Shown piece after piece: positions 1-10,166 of a stretch of 17,726 nt of DNA. The notes under the pieces are model-generated. The model did not search any database, was not told the origin of the DNA, and saw only the letters and a program-made list of their open reading frames with translations. Where the stretch lies: contig WOGZ01000523.1 of NCBI GenBank assembly GCA_009733775.1, forward strand, positions 1 through 17,726. The letters are read 5' to 3'. The first letter of the stretch is position 1, and each line of letters opens with the position of its first letter. The position numbers and the translations under genes were made by a program. This DNA is from Alectoria sarmentosa. Taxonomy: Eukaryota > Ascomycota > Lecanoromycetes > Lecanorales > Parmeliaceae.

Positions 1-1035
1 ATTTAATAATTATATTCGATCGAAATTAGATTTTTATTATAAAAGATTATTAAATATAATATATTTTTATTATTATATTATAATAATATTTTCTTATTAA
101 CATAATTTAAAAAATTCGTTTTTAATTTTTTTTTTTTAATTTATTAAAATGTCGTAAAATGAAAATCTCGATAACGTTAATTTTTAATTAATTAAAAACT
201 TTTTAATAAACGACTATTTGCAATGTGAGTAATAAGTTTAAAAATTCAAATTTATTAAATACGCTATTCGCTTTCGAAGTCGTTTTAAGCTTTTTTCGTA
301 ATATCGATTTTCGAATATTATTTCGAATAATGCATTAAATTATCGAATATATTTCGTTATTAAAATATTTCAAATTTTAAAATTTCGACTATAACGAAAA
401 AACTTTAAAAATACATTTTTTAATATCACCTCGAATCTAATTTCGAAATTATGCAATTTAAATAAATTTCTCGAAAATATTATCGATTGCAATTTCGAGA
501 TATTGCTTTTAATTACAATTAATAAAAATGCTAAAATCGATTGTTGATGTTTCGAAACCTTAATGTTTCGAAGCTTTAATGTTTTTTCGAAGCCTCGATA
601 AATTTTTAAAATTGTCGATTTAGTTTTAAAAGTTCGATAACAATTAAAGTTGCGATATAATATAAATGTTATAAATAATACACACGATCTTTATGCACTT
701 TAATTTATTATTAACTTTCGAGAACGTATTTTTTAAATTGCTAATGAATAATTATTTAAAAAAAATTTATTAATCGAATTATTCATTTAACGATGTTTGA
801 AAATTCTTATATAAATTTTTTATAAAAGTTACAAAAATCGATAAAGATTTATATTTTTTTTAAACTTATAAATGTAATTTAATCGACGACGATTTAAATT
901 TTAATCGAATATATTTATAATTTATCGATAAATATTAGTAAATTTAAAAATTTAATTTTTTGAATATGAAATTTATATTTAAAAATGTTTATTTATAAAT
1001 CAATTTCGCGTAATTTTAAAAAAATTAATTAAATA
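1..1035. other. Anonymous AT-rich DNA, no gene seen
   Basis: No frame of useful length on either strand and no match to the other repeats of the window. The stretch 240-660 is dense in TCGA/TTCGAA motifs, so it keeps more CpG than the flanks. It includes a short tandem repeat at 547-596. The right border is set by the start of repeat module A1. Confidence 0.6.
547..596. repeat. 16-bp tandem repeat, three copies
   Basis: Copies run 547-562, 563-578 and 579-596. The first two read ATGTTTCGAAACCTTA and ATGTTTCGAAGCTTTA; the third has two extra T and then TCGAAGCCTC. The first two units differ only by transitions, as elsewhere in the window. A minisatellite-scale duplication of unknown origin; no function can be assigned. 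Confidence 0.7.
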
Positions 1036-2899
1036 TATTAAACGTATTTTTTTAATTTTATTATAAATGAGAATATTATTTAAGTATACTTAAAAAAAGT
1101 CATTTAAATATTTAAAAAAAATAGTTTATATATTGTTAATAATAATAGAATTATTTATTAATTTAAATAAAAATATTCAATATTTATATACTTTAAAAAA
1201 ATGATAAACGTGATAAAATTTTCGTTATTTAAATATATTTAAAATTTATTAAAAGTAGTAATAGTTTTAAATCGTGTGAAATATTAATAATTTTACATTT
1301 ATATTACTATTTTATTTAATAATAAAATAAAATATCGATTTTCTTTAATAATAATATTCAATTTTCGATAACTTATATAAAAGCGTAAACTTTTATTTAA
1401 TTTTTTAATATATAAAACAAATGAAATAAATAAAGTATAATAAATTTTTTTTGATTTATTCGAATTTATTATTTAATATCGAATAAATTCGATTTTTAAA
1501 TAATATATTCTTCTTTATTTTATTAACGAATTTCAATTTATAATTATAAAAGCGATATAAAAATAATATATTTATTTATAATTTATCGAAAACATTTGCA
1601 TAATTGTAATAATTTATAAAAAACTTATTAAACATTTTTTCAAAAATGAAAGTTTTAACATTATTAATTTAAACGTTTTTTAATATATAAAATTTATAAA
1701 ATCTCTTATATTTAATTTCGAAATCGCATAAATATGATTTATTAATTAATATACGATTATCTCGTTGCAATTATAATATAATTATAAAAAATTCGTTAAA
1801 AATATCGTAAATCTCATTTATTATCAAGAAAAAGAGTTTATTTTTCTTATTTCGAAATAAATAATAATAAGTGAATGCGTTAATTTTAATAATTTTTATA
1901 AAATTATACTTTTTAATAATCTTTTTTTTAAATGTCTCAAATGTTAATATTAATTTTTTTTTATTTAAGATATCTTTAAAGTAATTTATATCGAAATTAC
2001 TTTTATTCGATTTATTTTTAATAATAAATTTAAAAGATCGTATAATGATAATAATTAATATTATTAAATAAAATCGATATGTTTTTAAATGTTGATATTT
2101 TATTATTATTATATTCACATTAATTAAATATAAATAACATTTCGTTTTTAAATATATTAAAAATAATTTGATATTTGTTTATTTATAACTTTTTAAAAAT
2201 TAAATCGTATTAATTTAATTAAGTGATAAAAATAAAGTATAATTCTTTTTTTTAATCGTATACGTTTAAATTAAATAAAAGATAATGAGTAATAAAGTGT
2301 TTAATTAATCATTTATTATAGTTTTTTAATAATTTAAACTTGAAAAGAGAATAAAACTTGATTTATAAACGTTTATATATTTTAAAAATAAAAGTTTTAT
2401 TAATAACGATATAAATTTTAATATATTCGTTATTTATAAAACAATTGATAAATGTTATTTATCGATTTTATAATAAAAACGTAATTATTATTCGAAAGAA
2501 TCGACGTGTTAAAACATTATTTAAAGTATTTATTAAACACACGTTTTTATTATCTTTTATCATAATTTTTAAAAAAATCAATTCTTTTTCGAATTATTTA
2601 TAAAGTTTTATTAAAGATTATATAAAGTATTATTATATAAAGTATTATTATTATAATTATTTATTTTTATAACGTGTATTTAAATAATTTTTTTATTTAA
2701 TTAAAAACAATTATATTTAATATATTTAATTCAATTTTAATTATAATATATAAATTTTTTAACATTAATTTTAATTTTAATTTTAATAGATAAAATCGAT
2801 ATAATAAAATTTATAAATGTTATTATAATGTAAATTCTCGTTATTATTATATTAATTAATTTCTTTATTAAAAATATCGTTTTAAATATAAAGATTTTA
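1036..2899 (-). repeat. Repeat module A, copy 1 (decayed retroelement segment)
   Basis: About 1.86 kb that aligns in the same orientation with 14427-16248. The alignment starts at TATTAAACGTATTT in both copies and fades after ACGTTTTA-like sequence near 2890 and 16240. Differences are mainly transitions with scattered small indels; for example 1717-1782 against 15123-15188 has seven transitions and no transversion. The second copy lies inside a tandem LTR-element array, directly beside an LTR, so this copy is probably the part of the same element next to its 5' LTR, here without recognisable LTRs. Strand is given as minus because the best coding relic and the purine tracts of the array point that way. 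An alternative is that A is an independent transposon that inserted into the array; its ends show only a weak possible inverted repeat. Confidence 0.75.
1771..2118 (-). pseudogene. Relic reading frame in module A, family unknown
   Basis: An open frame of about 115 codons in module A1, rich in K, N, I, F and Y. It opens with GTG rather than ATG, so it is not a proper eukaryotic gene start. The evidence that it descends from a real protein is the second copy (about 15178-15430, minus strand). The same frame there gives FDINYFK, NKK(K/R)LILTF(E/K)TFKKK and YYL(F/I)RNKK, with replacements such as E/K, D/N and A/V, which are G-to-A or C-to-T changes on the coding strand. In the second copy the frame is broken by small indels and a stop. 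I do not recognise the family and see no catalytic motif. Its place within roughly 0.8-1.1 kb of the 5' LTR of the array copy would suit a Gag-like or 5' Pol region, but that is position only. Confidence 0.45.
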
Positions 2900-3971
2900 A
2901 AAAAAAAATGATATTTAATACGTTAAATTTAATTTAATTTTCGTAAATACTTTTTAATAATTATTAATTTGCTTGAATCTTTATATGCGTTTCATTTTTT
3001 TTTATAAATTTTCACGAATTTTTAAACGTAAATGTTATATTATACTATTTTTATTTTTATCGATAACTTAATTAAATCAAATGAAATCGACGTAAAGTTT
3101 TATAAAAGATATAATATTTTATTAAAGTGAGTTATATTATCATTTCGCATTATTTTATTAATTTAAAATCTTATAAATATTAATTTAATCGTTTATTATT
3201 TCTTTATAAAATTCGTATAAATTTGAATAACTTTTTAATCGACGTTTTATTATATATTTTAAAGCTTTTTTTTTTAATTTAAAAATAATAAAAATTAATT
3301 TAACTTTAATAATAAAATAATAATCGTAATTAATAATAAATTTATAATTTATCTTGAAAAATCAATCGTTTTATATAAGATTTATTCGTAAAAATAGAAA
3401 AATAAAAAAAACTTAATTTTTTTAAAAGTTACTTTTTTGAATTTTTTATATAAAAGTCTTTATCGATAATAATTATATCGAATAAATTTTCGAGAATATT
3501 ATTATTATTTTATAATTTTTTATATTATTATATAAATTGTTTAAATTTATTACGCTTTATATAATTATTTTTAATTGTTTTTTAAATATTAATAAACTTT
3601 TTTCTTAAATATATTTGAAATTTTATTAAATTAATTATTTTTTATACGATATCGATATTAAGTTCTTTTTTTTCAAAAATAATTAATAATAAAATAATTT
3701 TATAATTATTCGTTTAAATTAAAAAGTTTATTATTAAATTAAATTGCTTTATATAATTAAATCGAATTATTTTATATATAATTTAAAAAGATATAAAAAT
3801 TAAAAAAAAAATTTAATAAAAAAAAGATTTTTTTTAAAAAAAATAAAGAGTTATTAAAAAATTTTCGATAAAAATAATGTTAAAAAATATTATATTAAAA
3901 AAGAATATAAATATTTTTCATTTAAGATATTTAATAATTTTTTATATAATAAAGAAACTTGATAGTGTTTA
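2900..3971. other. Anonymous AT-rich DNA, nothing recognised
   Basis: No reading frame, hairpin of note or internal repeat could be supported. A/T runs and scattered CpG continue as in the flanks. It does not align with the sequence next to module A in its other copy, so the A1 junction at about 2899 is a real break point. Confidence 0.6.
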
Positions 3972-4112
3972 TATTATAATTTTAACTTAAAATCTTATAT
4001 AATTCGATTAAGTTTAACGTAATTTAACGTTATTTATATATTCGACTTTATAATATATATTATCTCTTTATAATTATTATTTCGTTTATATTAAAATATA
4101 AAGCATTTAATA
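3972..4112 (+). repeat. LTR-like repeat, family R, copy 1
   Basis: A 141-bp unit beginning TATTATAATTTT and ending TTTAATA. Over 4003-4133 it matches 4918-5049 with eight substitutions, all transitions, and one 1-base indel. The TA ends here against TG and CA in the other copies fit C-to-T change on either strand. No purine tract precedes it, as expected for a 5' LTR. Confidence 0.6.
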
Positions 4113-4347
4113 TTATTTCGTCTTTAATATAATAATAATTATTCGATTTGAAATTTAATCGTTTTTAAGTCGTAATAAATTATATTAACGATGTTAATTT
4201 ACGAAAAACATCGATGTTAATTAATAAAATACGAAAATAACATTATAAAAACGAACGTGAGTTTACGAATTAATAACGAAAATAATAAGCTTATTATATT
4301 AAATATTATAATACGATATAATCTCTTTATTAAATATATCGATTCGA

Positions 4348-4456
4348 AAGTAAGTTTATTATAAAGATAATTAAAAATAAAGAGAAGTGAGTTTATTATA
4401 AAGGCAATTAAGAACGAAAAATAATAAGTTTATTATAAAAGTAGTTAAATATAAAC
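4348..4456. repeat. ~37-bp tandem repeat, three copies
   Basis: Units start at about 4348, 4385 and 4423 and share the core AGTTTATTATAAAG followed by an A/G-rich tail containing AATTAA or AGTTAA. The units vary mostly by G/A. Function unknown; it lies within the internal part of the R element. Confidence 0.65.
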
Positions 4457-4529
4457 AACATCGATATTTAATTTCACGATTTTTATTTACGAGTTTCTAA
4501 GATAGTAAAAAAATAGATTACGAAATTAA

Positions 4530-4628
4530 TTTTATAACATAAAAAGTGTATAACATATAAATGAAAAATTAAAAGATTATATATTTAATATCGATTTTAT
4601 AGCATAAAAAGTGTATAAATATATAAAT
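4530..4628. repeat. Duplicated ~35-bp motif
   Basis: Copies at about 4530-4565 and 4594-4628 share TTTTATA(A/G)CATAAAAAGTGTATAA followed by ATATAAAT-like sequence. The spacer is about 28 bases. A local duplication, no function inferred. Confidence 0.6.
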
Positions 4629-4870
4629 AAAAGTCGAATAATTAATAAAATTTGCGATGATTTACGAAATAATAAATATGAAATATATAAATAATAATAA
4701 ATTGCGATGTTATATAATAAAAATTGTTAAATAATAAAAATGAAATAAAATAGCAATAAAATCTATTATAAAAAAAATATAAAAAGTTAAAATTAAAAAA
4801 GATTACGAGTCTTCGAATTTTTCGTGATAAAAAATAATTATAAAGAGATTTATTATAAGAATATAACGAT

Positions 4871-4886
4871 GTGAAAAAAAAAGTAA
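4871..4886 (+). other. Polypurine-tract-like sequence before R copy 2
   Basis: A purine run containing GAAAAAAAAAGTAA immediately before the TGTTA start of the LTR-like repeat at 4887. In LTR retroelements the polypurine tract primes plus-strand DNA synthesis and abuts the 3' LTR. The tract also appears before copy 3 at 5083, which supports + orientation. Confidence 0.4.
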
Positions 4887-5028
4887 TGTTATAATTTTAC
4901 TTTATAATTTTATATAACTCGATTAAGTTTAACGCGATTTAACGTTATTTATATATTCGACTTTATAATATATATTATTTCTTTATTAATTATTATTTCG
5001 TTTATATCGAAATATAAAGCATTTAACA
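4887..5028 (+). repeat. LTR-like repeat, family R, copy 2
   Basis: A 142-bp unit starting TGTTATAATTTTAC and ending CATTTAACA. It is the least decayed copy: where copy 1 has TA it often has CG or CA. It is the first half of a 196-bp tandem duplication (4854-5049 then 5050 onward), so copies 2 and 3 also share the sequence just upstream. Confidence 0.6.
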
Positions 5029-5068
5029 TTATTTCGTTTTTAATATAATTATAAAAATATAACGATAT

Positions 5069-5082
5069 AAAAAAGAAAGTAA
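5069..5082 (+). other. Polypurine-tract-like sequence before R copy 3
   Basis: The tract AAAAAAGAAAGTAA abuts the TGTTA start of the third R repeat and matches the tract before copy 2 except for A/G changes. It sits at the end of the 54-bp collapsed internal segment 5029-5082. Confidence 0.4.
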
Positions 5083-5224
5083 TGTTATAATTTTATTTTA
5101 TCTTTTTAATACGCGACTCGATTGAATTTAACGCGACTTAATATTGTTTATATAAATCGTTTTTATATATATATTTCTCTTTATAGTTATTATTTCGTTT
5201 ATATCGAAATATAAACATTTAGCA
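5083..5224 (+). repeat. LTR-like repeat, family R, copy 3
   Basis: A 142-bp unit starting TGTTATAATTTTAT and ending TTTAGCA. It is more diverged in its middle than copies 1 and 2 (it contains ATATATATAT), but keeps the ACTCGATT core and the TTATTTCGTTTATATCGA block. The right flank continues TTATT as in the other copies, so the exact right border of the repeat is uncertain. Confidence 0.5.
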
Positions 5225-5807
5225 TTATTTTTAATTTTTTAATAATTTAAATAATTATATAAAAATGTTATTTAATCGATTATTCATTTATCGAGATTTC
5301 GTAAAAATAATATATTAATTAAATAACGTTTTTCTAATTTTATCGTTTATTTAAAAAGGTTTTATTATTTTATTATCGACTTTTTTTTAAAAAAAATTGA
5401 TATTGCGAAGCGAAAAAGATCGACTTTTAAAGATTATAAAATCATAATTTCTTATTCGATAATAATGTCGTAAATAATGTAAATATTTTTAATAATAATC
5501 TTTTATATAATATAATCGATATTATTTTAATTTAAGTTATATAAAAATAATAAATAACTATTTCTTTTAATTCGTTAATTAAACGAACATTTTAATATTT
5601 TTTTTATATTCGTTATTATTAACGAGGCGAATTATTATCTCGATGCGAATTATTTTAATTTTAATTATTATAAGTAATTCAATTCAAAATAACGATATTT
5701 TTATAATTGTTATATATTAATAAAACTTTTATTAACACGATTTTTGAAATTTATTAATTAATATAAATGAAATAAATGAGATAACTTAATTATAAACTTA
5801 ATTATAA
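5225..5807. other. Anonymous AT-rich DNA, nothing recognised
   Basis: No gene or repeat could be supported. A slightly CpG-richer patch (TTGCGAAGCGAAAAAGATCG) lies near 5403-5422. The rest is ordinary A/T-rich sequence. Confidence 0.6.
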
Positions 5808-6009
5808 TGTTAAAATTAATATAAAATTAAATAATATAAATATATTAAATAAAATAATAAAGTGAAAAGAAAATATATATATAAAAAAAACATTTATATA
5901 AATGTAAATGTCTTTATTAAAACACGTTAAACTTAATCAAATAATGTTAAAAATATGTGATATTAAAAAAAAGTTAACTTTATTAAAAATATGAAATACG
6001 CTCGTAATA
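5808..6009 (-). repeat. Isolated LTR-like repeat, family B (solo LTR candidate)
   Basis: A 202-bp unit starting TGTTAAAATTAAT and ending CTCGTAATA. It is a third copy of the repeats at 12999-13202 and 16262-16465, sharing blocks such as AATATATTAAATA, CATTTATATAAA and TTATTAAAACACG. No family-B internal sequence lies on either side, so it looks like a solo LTR or a fragment. Five-base flanks (TATAA and ATTAT) do not match, so a target-site duplication is not evident. Strand follows the orientation proposed for the array. Confidence 0.6.
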
Positions 6010-6747
6010 ATTATTATACGTTTTAATTTGCGATGTCGCTTTATTTTTAATATTAATAATTAATTTAATTTATCACATTTTCATTTCATTTTTGAAATAA
6101 ATCGTTAATAAAATAATTTTTTAATTATTATTAATGCGTTTTTCAATTAAGAATTTATAAATACGAAATTTAAAATTTATATTTATAATTTAATTTTCGA
6201 AAACGTTAAAAACTGAATTTTTATCGTTAAAATAAATCGTAAATATGTTTAACATATTTTTAAACGAATTCGTAAAAAATATGTTTGTTAATAAAATTAA
6301 AATTTGATTACGTTTTTTATTTTAAAAGTATTTTAAATTATATATAAGTTATTATTAAATTTTAATAATATTTTAAATCGTTTTATTTACTTTAATAAAT
6401 TCGATTTAAATTAATATTAAATGAGTCGTATTTAAAAGTTAATTAAATAATATAATAAAAGTTATAATATATTAAAATTCGATTATAAAATATTTATAAT
6501 TCAATTTTTAAAAATGTAATATAATTAAAATTAAAAAGAATATTAAAATAATTTTAAAACAAATTTATATTAATATAATATATTTTCGATTTCGAGAAAA
6601 TTTATATAATTTTAATATATAATTAATTAACGCATTTATATCGTATTTTGATTTATATTAATTTTTTAACGTAAAAAATCATATATAATAAAATTTCGTA
6701 AACGTTTAAAAACATTCGTAAATATGCGTTTTTATATTATTTAATTA
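6010..6747. other. Anonymous AT-rich DNA with small palindromes
   Basis: No gene. Around 6241-6259 a near-perfect palindrome (AAATATGTT, one base, AACATATTT) is followed by a perfect palindrome ACGAATTCGT at 6264-6273 and another AAATATGTTT at about 6277-6286. Short palindromes are expected in such AT-rich DNA; no function is assigned. Confidence 0.5.
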
Positions 6748-6756
6748 AAAAATCGT
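6748..6756. repeat. Target-site duplication, left copy
   Basis: AAAAATCGT, identical to 7277-7285 on the other side of the MITE-like element. The match extends one more base (A) if the terminal A of the element is counted. Confidence 0.55.
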
Positions 6757-6787
6757 ACGCTACGTAACAAAGTAAAATATTTCGATA

Positions 6788-6915
6788 AAGAAACGAGATA
6801 AAATAAAATTAAAGTGAGATTTCGAAGCGAGATTTCGAACTTTTAAAAACCTTAATCTCGCTTCGTTTTAACGTTAAGGTTTTAAAATATATTTCGTTAT
6901 TTTATTACGTTTCTT
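6788..6915. repeat. Nested inverted repeats inside the MITE-like element
   Basis: Outer arms 6788-6806 and 6897-6915 pair at 17 of 19 positions. Inside, CGAAGCGAGATT (6823-6834) is perfectly complementary to 6854-6865, and an overlapping pair, 6841-6855 with 6874-6887 (TTAAGGTTTTAAAA), forms an alternative hairpin. The two inner hairpins are mutually exclusive. This fits a foldback-type transposon body. Confidence 0.55.
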
Positions 6916-7137
6916 AATTAAATTAATTCGAGATTATTTTTCTCGTAACGATTATATAAACGTTTTCTAAATTTCTTTTTTATTTATTATTTAAAATATT
7001 AATATTTCGAAACGCAATTTTAATTTAAAAATCGCGATACGAAGTTTTAATTACGCATTTTCGTATATATAATATTAAATACGATAAAAGTTATTTAAAA
7101 AATGAAATCGCGTATTAAGTTTATTTTATAAAGATAA

Positions 7138-7167
7138 CGAAATAACGAGATACACTTCGTTATTTCG
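7138..7167. repeat. Perfect 11-bp hairpin inside the MITE-like element
   Basis: CGAAATAACGA (7138-7148) and TCGTTATTTCG (7157-7167) are exact inverted repeats separated by eight bases. A second small hairpin, CGCT-TT-AGCG, lies at 7211-7220. Confidence 0.55.
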
Positions 7168-7276
7168 AAAAAAAACTTTATTTCAATTTCGTCTTATCTC
7201 ATTTTTTCTTCGCTTTAGCGCGAGATTAAAGAAAGTATTTTAAATTTCGTTTCATTTCGCCTCGTTGCGTAACGTT

Positions 7277-7285
7277 AAAAATCGT
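7277..7285. repeat. Target-site duplication, right copy
   Basis: AAAAATCGT, identical to 6748-6756. Being undamaged by transitions, it suggests that short duplications of this size escaped the mutation process affecting longer repeats. Confidence 0.55.
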
Positions 7286-7581
7286 ATAAATTAAATACGA
7301 AATCGTATTTAAAACGTCGTATTAAAATTTAAATCTTTCGTATTATTAAATAATATTCGCAATTATTTTATTATAATTTTAATAAATTTTTATCGAATTT
7401 TTTTTAATTAATTAATTAAATTTTTATATTTCGAAAAAACAATTTCTTTTTATATAATAACTTTATATAAATAATTAAAGAAAAAAACTTTAAATAATTT
7501 CATTTATTAATTATTTTTTTACTTTTCGTATTAAAATGAAATTACTTTTAATATAACGAATAAATATATGATTTTAAATAA

Positions 7582-7765
7582 TGTTACGATATATTACGAT
7601 CGTATTTTATTTAACTTTATCGTTTACTTAATTTTATCGAGTTTATCGATTTTATCGTAATTTAAAAACTTATATATAAATTTTTTATCTTATATATAAT
7701 TTTTTAAACTTATTATTCTCGTTATATACACTTATATAATTTTAAATTTTATGTTAATTTTAACA
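7582..7765 (+). repeat. LTR-like repeat, family C, left copy
   Basis: A 184-bp unit, TGTTACGAT at the left and ATTTTAACA at the right. Over 7601-7680 it matches 10176-10255 with four transitions and one transversion. It has about ten bases near its start (ATATTACGAT region) that the right copy lacks. Confidence 0.65.
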
Positions 7766-9554
7766 TTATAATAAATCTTTTTTATATTATTTTCGACGAA
7801 GAAAATTAACGAGTTTTTTATTTGCTCGAAATAAGCGATCGAGTTTAATAAAAAATACGTCGAATTTTTCTATTATATAAATATTTCATATTTAAAAAAT
7901 ATTTATATCGTAACTTATATCGTTCGAAAAAATATATATCACATTATATAAATCTTCAACGACGATTTAAATCGTTTGATAATAAGTCTTTTATATTAAA
8001 TATAAGAAACTTTTCTTCACTCGCATTATATTCACTCAACTTTATCGTTACTTTATTAACATTTAACGAAGCTTAATATAATTAAAAGAATATTATTTAA
8101 AACACTTATATTTTTATAACGACTCGATTAATTTAAAAACGAGATTATTATCGTTTTCGTAAAAAGAAAATTTATAATTATTTTTATTAAGCACATTTCT
8201 CTCTTATTAAAAATCGAACGTTTTATAATTTTAATTTAATACGACTTACTTTTATTAAAAGTACTATTTAAGAGAATTTATAATAAAACTTTATTAAAAA
8301 ACATCGAAATTTTTATATAATATATTATGAATTTTCTTTAACAACTTATATTAATATTAAAATACGTTTTTTTATAACGTCGTTTTATATATTATAAACA
8401 ATTTTATTTAATATATAAAAAGTTATATATTCGCAATTTATTTTTTAATTCGTTAAAATTACGTATATCGAATATATAACGCTTTCTTTCTATTAAGAAT
8501 CTTTATTATCGATTTTAAAAAAGTTAATCGAAAAGTTAACCTTTAAATTAAAAGTTACAAAGTTAAACATTATTTAATAATTTTATATCTTCTTTTGCGC
8601 CTTCATTACGAAATTTTAAAACGTTGAAAAAATATTATTTTTTTGAAACATAATAGTCGCTTAAATTAATACTTAATTTTAAATTATCAAATTCGTTTAT
8701 TTTTAATAATAATAAATTTAAATTCGAGCAGTAAATATTACGAATTTAAGATAAACTTTTTTTTTAACAAAAATCATTATTTTATAAACGCATTTCAAAT
8801 TAATTATATTATATCACGATTTAATAAGAAAATAAATAAATATACGATATTTAAATATCGAGATTTTATTATAAAATCTTATATTGCTATTAAAAACGTT
8901 TTAAATTAATTTAACGATCTTTACGAAATATTACTTCGTATTTAATATAAATAAATTATCATATATACGAAAATTTTATATAAGAATTCGAATAATCATT
9001 TTTTAAATTTTATATAAAATTTATATAATATAATGAAAATTAATCGAAAAATCGTTTAATAAATTATTTAAAACATAATATTATTAAAAAATTGCGTATC
9101 GCATATATGATTATAAGCATTAAATAAAATTGAACATTTATATAATATAAAAATTATTTAATACGCGTTAATTTTTATTAACGATTCAACGCAAAAAAAA
9201 ACATAAATATTAACACATTAAAAAATAAATATATTCGTTAAATAATATATTAAAATATAAACTAAAAATAACGCAAAAAAATTTATTAAATACGTTATTA
9301 TTTTTCATTTTAATTCAAAAAAATATTAACATTAAAAAGACTTTAAAATATTAATAACGTTTCGAGATTTACTTCGCAATTAAAAGTAAAGTTATATATT
9401 AATTAAATTTATTAACACTTAATCTCGTTAAAAATAATAATTAAATTTAAAATTGTTAAAATAATATACGATTCAAATTCGAAATATTTAAATTCGTTAT
9501 TTCGTTATTATTAAAACGATTGCTTAAAAATTTATTAATTAATAATAACGTTAT

Positions 9555-9740
9555 ATGAAATCTATTAAATATAACGCTTTTATAAATATATACATAAACG
9601 ATAATCGAAAGCATATCAAATTATTCGCAAATTTTATTATCGTCGTTAATAATCTCGTTCGATATTATATATATAACATTTCACGAAAAAATTTACTTAA
9701 ATTATTATTAAAACATATACGATATTTAAATAAAATTTAA
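9555..9740 (+). pseudogene. Short open frame inside element C, possible relic
   Basis: A 61-codon frame from an ATG, in the 3' third of the element and on the strand inferred for it. Composition is dominated by I, N, K, L and Y. No domain or motif is recognisable, and there is no second copy in the window to test conservation. It may be a chance frame or a fragment of decayed Pol; I would not treat it as a gene. Confidence 0.15.
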
Positions 9741-9928
9741 CGTTTACGATTCGAAATTAATCGAATTAATTAAATTATATTATTTTATAATTTATTTCGT
9801 AATTGCGATATCGAATTTAAACGAATTATTGTATTATTAAAATATTAAATCGCGTTTATAATTATAATTTGCTTATTTTTATATGAATTTTCTTTATTTT
9901 TAAAATCTTATAACGTTATAATATTAGG

Positions 9929-9939
9929 CTCGCGACGAG
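9929..9939. repeat. Small GC-rich hairpin
   Basis: CTCG-CGA-CGAG sits within AGGCTCGCGACGAGG, one of the few G+C clusters in element C. It contains rare GG dinucleotides. No terminator or binding role can be supported. Confidence 0.3.
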
Positions 9940-10152
9940 GTTATTAATAAACGTTTTAAATATTATATTAATATTATTATTATCGTCGAAAAAAAATACG
10001 TTACTTAAATATTAAAATTTCTTTATTTTAATTAATTTTCTTAGCATATATATATAACGATTCTTTTATATAAAAATTGTGTATAATCTTCATTAACGTC
10101 ATCGACAAAAAAGATTTATATCGATTTATAACGATAAAAGTCATCGTTATTC

Positions 10153-10166
10153 GAAGAAAAGAATAA
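10153..10166 (+). other. Polypurine-tract-like sequence before right LTR of element C
   Basis: GAAGAAAAGAATAA directly precedes the TGTTA start of the right direct repeat. The corresponding position before the left repeat (TGATTTTAAATAA) is not purine-rich, so the tract marks the internal side, as expected for a polypurine tract. It resembles the tracts next to the R and B families. Confidence 0.4.

Larger units (their letters stand above)
4113..4886 (+). other. Internal region between R repeats, G-skewed and minisatellite-rich
   Basis: No gene. The + strand carries more G than C from about 4340 to 4880, unlike the C-skewed stretch around 8000-9400. It holds a perfect 12-bp palindrome at 4207-4218 (AACATCGATGTT), a 37-bp tandem repeat at 4348-4456 and a duplicated ~35-bp motif at 4530-4628. 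Just before the next R repeat is a purine tract. Confidence 0.5.
3972..5224 (+). mobile_element. Small LTR-element-like array with three ~142-bp LTR-like repeats
   Basis: Three direct repeats, at 3972-4112, 4887-5028 and 5083-5224, enclose a 774-bp internal part and a 54-bp one. Each repeat starts TGTTA or TATTA and ends TAACA, TAATA or TAGCA, as expected for TG...CA LTR ends after transitions. The second and third are each preceded by a purine-rich tract ending AGTAA. Sequence after the second repeat (TTATTTCGTTTTTAATATA) matches sequence after the first, as if an internal region restarts there and was then mostly deleted. That gives LTR - internal - LTR - collapsed internal - LTR. No coding relic is visible. 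The size recalls terminal-repeat retrotransposons in miniature (TRIM) or an internally deleted element. No clear target-site duplication was found, so a non-LTR satellite origin is possible. Confidence 0.5.
6757..7276. mobile_element. MITE-like DNA element with TIRs and 9-bp target-site duplication
   Basis: The ends are inverted repeats: 6757-6779 against the reverse complement of 7253-7275 matches at 16 of 23 positions, and all seven mismatches are transitions. The left end reads ACGCTACGTAAC and the right end, inverted, ACGTTACGCAAC. The same 9 bases, AAAAATCGT, occur directly outside both ends (6748-6756 and 7277-7285), as a target-site duplication should. The interior is rich in CGAGAT and GAAGCGAG motifs and in nested hairpins, with no transposase frame. 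Known background: Mutator-like elements make 9-11 bp duplications and hAT elements 8 bp, so a non-autonomous Mutator-like or foldback MITE is the best guess. It keeps more G+C than its surroundings. Confidence 0.6.

Noticed and set aside
9555..9740. A real 61-codon protein gene
   Set aside because: No domain, no conservation test possible and typical low-complexity I/N/K/Y composition; it lies inside a decayed element.
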